Source: Planctomycetota bacterium
GTDB lineage: Bacteria > Planctomycetota > J058 > JAJDCQ01
Reading direction: 5' to 3'
Length of the DNA: 64,000 nt
Assembly: GCA_029260755.1 (NCBI GenBank)
Contig: JAJDCQ010000216.1
Span: forward strand, 62,001-126,000
Shown: piece by piece, positions 36,080-42,572 of the stretch
How the letters are laid out: every line of letters begins with the position of its first letter
How positions within the stretch are numbered: the stretch's first letter is position 1
Notes under the pieces: generated by a model
What the model saw: the letters and a program-made list of their open reading frames with translations, nothing else
What the model was told of the DNA's origin: nothing
The model's database searches: none
Made by a program: the position numbers and the translations under genes

Positions 36080-38767
36080 TCAGTCGTCGCCCGCGGCGGC
36101 CCGCTCGTCCAGCAGCGCCTTCCGCTTCTCGCTCAGGCGGGCTTCGATCTCGGGCTCCGCGCGATGCTCGATGAAGCCGAGGGCGATCTCGTAGTCGGAG
36201 AGGCTCGCATCCCAGCGGCGATGGCGGCGATGGTGGTCGGCCCGCACCTCGTAGGACTCGGCGAATCGGACGGGCTCTCCGGCGATCCGGTCCATTCTCG
36301 CGCCCCGGAGCATCTCGACGGCGGAGTCGAGGAGCTCGTCGATGGACGGCGCGACGGCGCCCTCGCAGCACGATGTCTCGGCCGCCAGGAGCGCGGCGAT
36401 CGCTCTCGTCAGCGACCGCGCGATGTCCAGGGGGATGGCGAGCCGCTGCGGGGGGCGGACCTTGCCGGCGAGGTGTGCGTCCCAGATCTCGCGGAGAGGG
36501 TGACTCCAGGCGAGCCCCAGGGCGGCGAGCTCCACCCGGCGGCGGGGATCGGCCACCTTCCCGCTCAGGAGGAGGGGAATCCGCGCGTTGCGGAGGGCCG
36601 GCGGCTGGTCGTGGTCGAGCGCGATCGCGCGCTCGGCCGAGATCCAGGCCTGATTGGCCAGGTCAGCCCGGCGGTATCCGATCGTGATCGGGGCGTGCAG
36701 CCAGGCCTCGTCGATCCCGCCCTCGAGGGCTGACAGGACGGCGCTGCGCGCATCCTCCCAGGTGCCGACCCGGGTGAGGCGGTCGGCGATCGTGATCAGG
36801 CGCGCGACGTTTCGGCGCCCGACGGGGCGGGCGCGCTCGGCCGCGGCCATCTTGGCCAGCCGATCGCCGCCGAGGGCGAGGTCGGGATCGCCCTCCTCGG
36901 ACCGGACTCTGAAGCGCAGGGCCGTGGCGACGACCTCCGCCTCGAGGAGCCGCTCGGGGCCTTCGCCGTCCCGAGCATCTTCGGCCCGGGTCTCCAGGCG
37001 GAAACCGATGTAGACCTCGTTCGCGACGAGGACGTCGGCGCGGCCGGACGCGACGATGACGTCGGCGAGGGTGCGGAGCTCGGGCGCCGGCGCCCGAGCC
37101 GTCAGGCGCTCGAGGAAGTGCGCGGAGAAGAAGTGAATGAACTCCGGCGGGACCGACTCGCGCGGGAGAGCGACGCCGAGGTTCCAGGCGGCGACCAGGT
37201 CCTCGAGGGCGGCGTCGTGCCGCGACTCGGCGGCGTCGAGGAGCCGGCCGGCGCGACGGAGGTGCAGCCGGCCGCGGGTCGCGTCGTCGAGCCCGGGCGC
37301 GCGACGGAGCGCGGCGAAGGCGTCGTCGTCGATCGGAGCGCGGAGGAGGACGTCGTCGTCGCCGTCGTCTCGTCGGGCCGTCGCGATGGCGCGCGCCAGG
37401 TCGGCGGCGAGCTCGAAGGGAACGGCGGCGATGGGCTCGTCGCCGTGGAGCAGCTCGTTCAGCGCTCCGAGCCTGCCGGCCCGGTGGAGCGCGCGCGCGG
37501 CGAGCTCGAGCTCCCCGGAGGCGAGCGCGCCGTCGGGCCGGACCTGCGCCGCGAGAGCGCTGGCGGCCTCGCGGTGCTCGGCGGTCGTCGCGTCGCTCCG
37601 CAGGAGGGTGTCGAGCAGCAGCAGCGTCTCGGCGCGCCGGAGGGGGGCGTCCTGCGATCCGGCGGGGAACGAGTCGAGCGCCGCGAGGTCATCGTCGTCG
37701 AGCGCGTCGCCGCGCTCGAGCGTTCGCTCGAGGCGATCGAGGAACGCGTCGGCCGTCTCGACGTGGCGCAGGACGGTGAGCGCGGCGAGGGCCGCCAGGG
37801 CGAGCGACGCGACGAGCACGGCGAAGGCGGCCCGGGCGGGCCGACTCCGGGGGATCCCGAGCCCCGAGCCTCTCGAGCCGGTCGCGAAGACGGGCTCGCC
37901 GGCGGCGAATCGCCGGAGGTCCTCGCCGAGGGCGGCCGCGGAGGGGTAGCGATCCTCCGGCGCCTTCGCGAGCGCCTTCTGGCAGATCGCGTCGAGCGCG
38001 GCCGGTGCGTCGGGTCGGATCGTCGTGAGCGGGGCGGGTCGCTCTCGGACGACCCGGGCGAGGAGGTGGACGGCCGCTCCGCCCTCGAAGGGCGGTCGTG
38101 CCGTGAGGGCGGCATAGAGGAGCGCGCCGAGACCGTAGACGTCGGTGGCGGGCGTCGTCGCGACACCCGCGCCGCCGGCGCCGACCTGCTCGGGGGCCAT
38201 GAACGCGGGCGTCCCGATGCACTGGCCGGTCTCGGTGAGGGTCGCCGAGAGGACGTCGGCGGCGAGGCCGAAGTCGACGAGGCGGGGCTCGCCGAGCTCG
38301 TCGATGATGACGTTCTCGGGCTTGATGTCGCGGTGGAGGACGCCGTGGGCGTGGATGTGCTCGACCGCGTCCGCGATCTTCCGGGCGACGGCGACCGCGG
38401 CCTCGATCGGGAGGGCGCCGCGATGCAGATGCTCGCCGAGCGACTGCCCCGGCACGAGGCCCATCGCGCACCAGGAGGCGCCCCGGTCGACGCCGCAGGC
38501 GTGAATCGGGACGACGTGCGGGTGCGGGGCGATCCGCGCGAGCACCTCGACCTCGCGCCGGAAGCGGGCGAGGGCGCGCTCGGCGTCGGCGCCCGGTTGC
38601 AGCGCGATCACCTTCACCGCGTGGATCGCGCCGCTCTCGAGGTGACGGGCGCGGTAGACCGCTCCCATGCCGCCGCGTCCGAGCGTGTCCTCGATCGCGT
38701 ACGGGCCGAGGCGGTCGCCGAGCCGCGGTAGCTCCGACGGGAGGGATGGCGCGGTCACCGTGCGCAC
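36080..38767 (-). CDS. Membrane Ser/Thr protein kinase, tandem duplicate (upstream copy)
   Basis: This 895-residue protein has the same plan as its neighbour: kinase about 20-295 with Lys52 and HRDIKPEN 145-152, DFG 165-167, a membrane helix near 312-335, and a helical C-terminal half. That half ends with adjacent Cys 800-801, IDELLDSAVEML and ADHHRRHRRWDASL. The first 170 residues differ from the downstream copy at only scattered positions, which points to a recent duplication or gene conversion. It is the first gene of the pair and is divergent from purN, with 68 bp between the two starts. Confidence 0.88.
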   Translation of the reverse strand: MRTVTAPSLPSELPRLGDRLGPYAIEDTLGRGGMGAVYRARHLESGAIHAVKVIALQPGADAERALARFRREVEVLARIAPHPHVVPIHACGVDRGASWCAMGLVPGQSLGEHLHRGALPIEAAVAVARKIADAVEHIHAHGVLHRDIKPENVIIDELGEPRLVDFGLAADVLSATLTETGQCIGTPAFMAPEQVGAGGAGVATTPATDVYGLGALLYAALTARPPFEGGAAVHLLARVVRERPAPLTTIRPDAPAALDAICQKALAKAPEDRYPSAAALGEDLRRFAAGEPVFATGSRGSGLGIPRSRPARAAFAVLVASLALAALAALTVLRHVETADAFLDRLERTLERGDALDDDDLAALDSFPAGSQDAPLRRAETLLLLDTLLRSDATTAEHREAASALAAQVRPDGALASGELELAARALHRAGRLGALNELLHGDEPIAAVPFELAADLARAIATARRDDGDDDVLLRAPIDDDAFAALRRAPGLDDATRGRLHLRRAGRLLDAAESRHDAALEDLVAAWNLGVALPRESVPPEFIHFFSAHFLERLTARAPAPELRTLADVIVASGRADVLVANEVYIGFRLETRAEDARDGEGPERLLEAEVVATALRFRVRSEEGDPDLALGGDRLAKMAAAERARPVGRRNVARLITIADRLTRVGTWEDARSAVLSALEGGIDEAWLHAPITIGYRRADLANQAWISAERAIALDHDQPPALRNARIPLLLSGKVADPRRRVELAALGLAWSHPLREIWDAHLAGKVRPPQRLAIPLDIARSLTRAIAALLAAETSCCEGAVAPSIDELLDSAVEMLRGARMDRIAGEPVRFAESYEVRADHHRRHRRWDASLSDYEIALGFIEHRAEPEIEARLSEKRKALLDERAAAGDD

Positions 38768-38800
38768 TCTCTCATCGCGGGCGAAGGCTCCCCGGGGTGC

Positions 38801-38828
38801 TTGACACCCTCCGAGCGTATCCGAAACT
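38801..38828 (+). promoter_or_regulatory. Candidate promoter of purN, possibly leaderless
   Basis: A perfect TTGACA (38801-38806) is followed after 16 nt by GAAACT (38823-38828), and then 7 nt later by the GTG at 38836. The -10 is poor. The geometry would give a leaderless mRNA, in line with the absence of a Shine-Dalgarno. Confidence 0.3.
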
Positions 38829-38835
38829 GACGCGC

Positions 38836-39480
38836 GTGGCGCACCTCAAGCTCGCCGTCCTCCTCTCGGGGAGCGGACGGACCCTCCAGAACTTCATCGA
38901 CCTGATCGCGCGGGGCGAGCTCGACGCGGAGATCGTCGGCGTCGTCTCGAGCAAGCCCGGCGTCCGCGGGATCACGCGCGCGGAGGAGGCCGGGATCCCC
39001 GTCGCGGTCGTCGCGCGCCGCGAGACCCGCGACGTCGACGCCTACTCGGCCAAGGTGACCGAGGCCGTCCGTGACTTCGGTCCCGTCGACCTCGTCGTCC
39101 TGGCCGGGTTCCTCTCGCTCTGGCGCCCGCCGGCCGAGCTGGCCGGGCGGGTGATGAACATCCATCCCGCGCTGCTGCCGAGCTTCGGCGGGAAGGGCTA
39201 CTACGGCGACCGGGTCCACCGGGCGGTCATCGACGCGGGCGTGCGCTGGAGCGGCTGCACCGTCCACTTCGTGGACGATCGCTACGACTCGGGGCCGATC
39301 ATCCTCCAGCGCGTCGTGCCCGTTCACTTCGACGACGATCCGTCCGCCCTCGCCGACCGGGTCTTCGCGGAGGAGCTGTCGGCCTACCCCGAGGCGATCC
39401 GCCTCTTCGCGGATGGCCGGCTCCGGATCGACGGGCGACGGGTGGAGGTGCGCGCAGAGCCCTCCGATCCGTCGGCGTAG
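38836..39480 (+). CDS. purN: Phosphoribosylglycinamide formyltransferase
   Basis: From the GTG at 38836 the protein has 214 residues, the usual length for GAR transformylase. Landmarks are LSGSGRTLQNFI at the start (phosphoribosyl binding), MNIHPALLPSFGGKG with catalytic Asn108 and His110, and TVHFVDDRYDSGPII with Asp151. It transfers a formyl group from 10-formyl-THF to GAR in purine synthesis, in the cytoplasm. An in-frame GTG at 38797 would add 13 residues but lies upstream of a TTGACA box. No other pur gene is adjacent. Confidence 0.93.
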   Translation: MAHLKLAVLLSGSGRTLQNFIDLIARGELDAEIVGVVSSKPGVRGITRAEEAGIPVAVVARRETRDVDAYSAKVTEAVRDFGPVDLVVLAGFLSLWRPPAELAGRVMNIHPALLPSFGGKGYYGDRVHRAVIDAGVRWSGCTVHFVDDRYDSGPIILQRVVPVHFDDDPSALADRVFAEELSAYPEAIRLFADGRLRIDGRRVEVRAEPSDPSA

Positions 39481-39547
39481 ATCCGGTCGGAAAAATAGCT
39501 AACGCCAAACTCCATTGAGACTTGAGCTTGCATCGCCGGGGGGTGCC

Positions 39548-39577
39548 TTGACCGACCTCTTCGCCGCTGCTTAGAAT
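39548..39577 (+). promoter_or_regulatory. Sigma70-type promoter of candidate small RNA 1
   Basis: TTGACC (39548-39553), an 18-nt spacer and TAGAAT (39572-39577) match the consensus at five of six positions each. Transcription would start at about 39584-39585, ten nt before the hairpin that makes up most of the predicted RNA. It lies 68 nt after purN in an intergenic stretch that is less GC-rich than the genes. Confidence 0.6.
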
Positions 39578-39583
39578 GCCATC

Positions 39584-39672
39584 GACAAAGAGCCAAGGCC
39601 CGCCAGTCCGGCGCACTTTTCCCCCCTGAATTCCCCCCCATGAGAATCGCTGGACTTGGCGGGCCTTTTTTT
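39584..39672 (+). ncRNA. Candidate small RNA 1: long hairpin with C-rich loop and intrinsic terminator
   Basis: Bases 39595-39613 pair with 39648-39667 to form a stem of about 19 pairs (one bulge, one G-U), followed by a run of seven T (39666-39672). The whole predicted RNA is about 89 nt, with its own promoter and no open frame. The loop of about 34 nt contains two similar runs, TTTTCCCCCC and AATTCCCCCCC. Unpaired C-rich motifs of this kind in other bacterial sRNAs pair with Shine-Dalgarno GGAGG sequences. It may be only a terminator for purN, but the promoter between purN and the stem argues for an independent transcript. It matches no known RNA family that I recognise. Confidence 0.5.
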
Positions 39673-39757
39673 CTCTACGGTTCAGCGTCTCACGCCCAGC
39701 AATACCCATAAACTCCACCTGATAGAACAGAACGCTTACCTCGCCCCGCTCAGCCGG

Positions 39758-40201
39758 TCAGGCTTGCCCCGTGGCCATCTGGTACGCCAGCCAGACGCCC
39801 AGGCCGGCGACGCCGAGGATCGCGATCAGGGTGGCGAACAGGGCGAGGTGAACGCCCAGGCTCTCGACCGCGAGGACGGCGCCGAGGAGGCGGCGGAGCA
39901 GGATCCCGAGGTGGGTCCGGAGGCGCCGGAAGGCGCCGAGGGGGCGGTGGAGGGTCTCCCGGTCGAACGCGATCCGCTGTCGGTTCCGGCTTCGGGCTCG
40001 CTCGACCGCCGGCGCGGCGAAGAAGCCGAGCACCGTCGAGAGAAGCGCCCCCACGCAGAGGAGCCCGATGATCGTGATCCCCTGGGTCGGCAGTCGGATC
40101 CCGATCCTCCCCTCGTAGACCGCGATTCCCACCCCGGCGAGGATCACCAGGGGGACGATGTTGAGGATCAGGAGGAGGCGGAGGGTGTCACGACCGGTCA
40201 C
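39758..40201 (-). CDS. Hypothetical integral membrane protein
   Basis: This 147-residue protein starts at a GTG (40201). Hydrophobic segments at about 8-30, 42-65 and 116-141 are separated by a basic amphipathic loop (RARSRNRQRIAF, then LRTHLGILLRRLLGAVLAVE), which should lie inside the cell. No motif is recognised. It is flanked on both sides by the candidate small RNAs, which are transcribed from the other strand. Codon bias is like that of other genes in the window. Confidence 0.6.
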   Translation of the reverse strand: MTGRDTLRLLLILNIVPLVILAGVGIAVYEGRIGIRLPTQGITIIGLLCVGALLSTVLGFFAAPAVERARSRNRQRIAFDRETLHRPLGAFRRLRTHLGILLRRLLGAVLAVESLGVHLALFATLIAILGVAGLGVWLAYQMATGQA

Positions 40202-40410
40202 CAGAGCATGATACCAGCCGGATCGCGGGCCTGGAGCCTAGCCTTCGCGCGAGACGCCGGCGCTGGCGGGCTCGCGATGAGCATCATCCAGCGTTGATGC
40301 GGCTCCTGCGGGCGCCGTCGCGGGATGCGTAACTCCCAATGATGCCGTCTTTTCGTGAGCGTGAGGCGACGAAGCAAGGGGCGCGGGGCGGGATGCCGTC
40401 CAGATTCAGG

Positions 40411-40438
40411 TTGACACTCCCATCGACCCAGCTATACT
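40411..40438 (+). promoter_or_regulatory. Strong sigma70-type promoter of candidate small RNA 2
   Basis: TTGACA (40411-40416), a 16-nt spacer and TATACT (40433-40438) form the best promoter in the window. Start of transcription is expected at about 40445-40446, exactly at the first base of a 9-bp hairpin. No plus-strand gene follows for over 1.5 kb: the next gene is convergent. The promoter therefore has no mRNA to serve. Confidence 0.65.
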
Positions 40439-40445
40439 CCATGTA

Positions 40446-40545
40446 GTGGGTCGTGGATACGACTCACCTCTCCCTTGACCTCACCTTGTCTCTGCTACGT
40501 ATCGGCGGACGACTCCTAACCCTCCGGAGTCGTCCGCCGCTTTGT
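40446..40545 (+). ncRNA. Candidate small RNA 2: two hairpins joined by a CU-rich linker
   Basis: The predicted 100-nt RNA starts with hairpin 40446-40467 (nine pairs, loop GGAT), continues with an unpaired CU-rich stretch (40468-40503), and ends with hairpin 40504-40538. The latter has 13 perfect pairs and a nine-base loop TAACCCTCC. That loop contains CCTCC, the complement of a Shine-Dalgarno GGAGG. The following U-tract is weak (GCTTTG). The 3' hairpin may also terminate the convergent YkgJ-type gene that ends at 40564. The remainder of the 362-bp gap (40202-40563) shows no gene. Confidence 0.45.
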
Positions 40546-40563
40546 ACCCATCTCTCTTCATCA

Positions 40564-41997
40564 TCATCCCACGACCCGCCAGTCCCAGAAGCGCGTCGTC
40601 CGCGCGAGCGCCTCCACGTCGAGGAGCGCGAGCTGAAGGCCGCGTCCGTGGAAGCCGGCGAACGGTGCGCTCGAGAAGAACGCGTCCTCGACGGCGATGA
40701 CGCCCTCGTGCAGGTCCTGGAGCTCGGGGACGAGGCGGTCGTGGGCGAGGGCGTGGCCGCGCGCGATCGCGCGAGCGAGCGAGCAGCAGAGCACGACGAA
40801 GTTGAAGCCGGCGACGTAGTGGAACCGGTGAAAGCGGGGTCCGAAGAAGAACTTCCCGAACAGCTTCGCGCGGACGAAGCGCGCGAGGGTCTCGTCCATC
40901 GCGCTCGCGGTCGCGACCGGCACCGGCGTGCTCACGCTCCGCGCGATCGCGCGGACGCCGACCGAGCGGCCGAAGCTCTCCGGAGAGATGCTCCCGAACC
41001 CGGCGAGGAGCATCAGGTCGCGCACGAACAGGCCCGCCCGGGCCGTGAGTCGACGCGCGAGGCCGGCCTCGAGGATGCGCATCGACCAGGGGCGGCTCAC
41101 GACGTGGCGCAGGAGATGGCGGCTCAGCACCCGGTGCATGAGCGTCGGGGCGGGCGGCGCCTTCAGCGCGCGTCGCTCGGCGTCGTCGGAGCGGACGACC
41201 TCGAAGATCAGCTCCGGCTCGATCCCGACGGCGACGCGGTCGCCGTCGGCGACCGCCTGCTGGTTCGCCTGCTCGAGGACGGTGAGGCGCGCCCGCGTCC
41301 ATGGGGCGGCGAGGATGTGGGTGGCGGCGATCAGTCGCCCCGTGAGCGACATCTCGTCGCGGGTGATGCAGCCGTCGAGCGTCGCCTCGATCTTGCCGAT
41401 GTCGGGCCACTCGAGCCGGTAGCCCGGCGCGAACGCGACCGTCATCTCGCCGTCGGGGACGAGGTCGGTCTTGCCGCCGCCGATGGTGAGCCCGGCGAGC
41501 TTCCTCGCGGCGTGCTCGTCCTTGGCGTAGTCGGCGTCGAGGCGCTCGACGTCCTTGCGCTGCTCGGACACCGGTCGGCCGTGGTCGCCCGCGACGACCG
41601 TCGGGCAGTTGAAGCGGAGCGACGCGAACGCGCCGGCCTCGGTGTGGGCGATCGAGAAGGGGAACGCGCGGCAGACGATCGCCTTCTTCTCCCCGCCGAG
41701 GTGGGCGTGCATCCGGCAGCGGCTCTCCTCGTCGAGGAACCAGCAGGCGTCGTCGTGGCGCCGCAGCGCGAACCGCCAGATCGGCTTGCCGTTCTCCTCG
41801 CCGGCCGGGACGAAGAGCTCCTTGCCCGCGAGCTCGGGGAAGATCGTCCCCCACTCGATCTTCGAGAGGCGCTCGTGGTCGGCCTGGCTGAACGTGATGT
41901 TCCAGCTCCGGCAGCACCGCCCGCACGATCGGCAGTCGAAGCGTTGATCGGGTACGATCTGAAGAGGGCGTCCGCGCTGGCTCTTGCCCTTGCTCAC
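40564..41997 (-). CDS. YkgJ-family cysteine-cluster protein
   Basis: The GTG at 41997 is preferred (GGGAG seven nt upstream), giving 477 residues. The N-terminal domain has the CxxCxxCC cluster (C22, C25, C28, C29 in FDCRSCGRCC), followed by CWFLDEESRCRMH and CRAFPF. These are the signature of the zinc- or iron-chelating YkgJ family. Residues about 200-477 form a longer helical region than the basic family has, containing two hydrophobic stretches and a Phe-rich segment (FGKFFFGPRFHRFHYV). Related proteins include FliB-like methylases, but no SAM site is seen. The start is only 32 bp from that of the divergent ssb-like gene. Confidence 0.78.
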   Translation of the reverse strand: MSKGKSQRGRPLQIVPDQRFDCRSCGRCCRSWNITFSQADHERLSKIEWGTIFPELAGKELFVPAGEENGKPIWRFALRRHDDACWFLDEESRCRMHAHLGGEKKAIVCRAFPFSIAHTEAGAFASLRFNCPTVVAGDHGRPVSEQRKDVERLDADYAKDEHAARKLAGLTIGGGKTDLVPDGEMTVAFAPGYRLEWPDIGKIEATLDGCITRDEMSLTGRLIAATHILAAPWTRARLTVLEQANQQAVADGDRVAVGIEPELIFEVVRSDDAERRALKAPPAPTLMHRVLSRHLLRHVVSRPWSMRILEAGLARRLTARAGLFVRDLMLLAGFGSISPESFGRSVGVRAIARSVSTPVPVATASAMDETLARFVRAKLFGKFFFGPRFHRFHYVAGFNFVVLCCSLARAIARGHALAHDRLVPELQDLHEGVIAVEDAFFSSAPFAGFHGRGLQLALLDVEALARTTRFWDWRVVG

Positions 41998-42029
41998 GGC
42001 GCGGTCTCCCGGGAGGAGGTCTCCGGCGC

Positions 42030-42422
42030 GTGCCCGCGTCCCTGAACCGAGTCCTGCTCGCCGGCGAAGTCGCCGGCGCATCGGAGCTCCGCTACACGAC
42101 GAGCGGAGAGGCGGTCGCGCGCGTCATCCTGGCCGTCCACGGCGGTCACGAGCGTCCTCACACCGAGAGCCTCTTCGCCAAGATCGAGCACGATCACGAC
42201 GGGCATGCGGCCGACGGCCACGTGGTCACCCGCATCCCTCTCGAGGGCCGCGGATCGTTCGCCGACGCCATGACCCATCTCCGAAAGGGCCAGCACCTCC
42301 TCGTCGAGGGCTGGCTCCGGAAGGCGCCGCGCCCCCACGGGACCGAGCGGATGCCCGGGGTGATGGTCGAGGTGACGCGCCTCCAGAAGCTCGATCCGCC
42401 GGCTTCGGGCGAGCCACGATAA
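42030..42422 (+). CDS. Single-stranded DNA-binding protein-like OB-fold protein
   Basis: This 130-residue protein starts at a GTG (AGGAGG about ten nt upstream). The opening LNRVLLAGEVAGASELRYTT, followed by SGEAVARVILAVH, is the SSB pattern. A second half, LRKGQHLLVEGWLRKAP and VMVEVTRLQKLD, completes the OB-fold. A His-rich insertion (residues about 38-65, HGGHERPHTE and EHDHDGHAADGH) replaces the usual loop and is unusual. The acidic C-terminal tip of canonical SSB (DDDIPF) is missing, so this is probably an accessory SSB or PriB-like protein. Confidence 0.78.
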   Translation: MPASLNRVLLAGEVAGASELRYTTSGEAVARVILAVHGGHERPHTESLFAKIEHDHDGHAADGHVVTRIPLEGRGSFADAMTHLRKGQHLLVEGWLRKAPRPHGTERMPGVMVEVTRLQKLDPPASGEPR

Positions 42423-42463
42423 GGGCCGCGATCGGACAATACAACTCAGGGGGTACATGCCAA

Positions 42464-42491
42464 GGGCCGCCTCCTCTGGGGAAGCGGCCCT
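42464..42491 (+). terminator. Hairpin after the ssb-like gene, weak terminator
   Basis: AGGGCCGC (42464-42471) pairs perfectly with GCGGCCCT (42484-42491) around a 12-nt loop. There is no U-tract, so it may be a transcription barrier or mRNA end stabiliser rather than an intrinsic terminator. It lies between convergent genes and could act in both directions. Confidence 0.4.
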
Positions 42492-42572
42492 CGGGCTCGT
42501 GCCTCTCTCTCGCCGTATCGGCGAGCGTCTGGCTGGCTTCTCGCCGGCCAGCCGGACGGTGCAGCGAGTCGG

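Noticed and set aside
38746..38835. N-terminal extension of purN
   Set aside because: It would overlap the divergent kinase gene and includes the TTGACA box; PurN family length fits the GTG at 38836.
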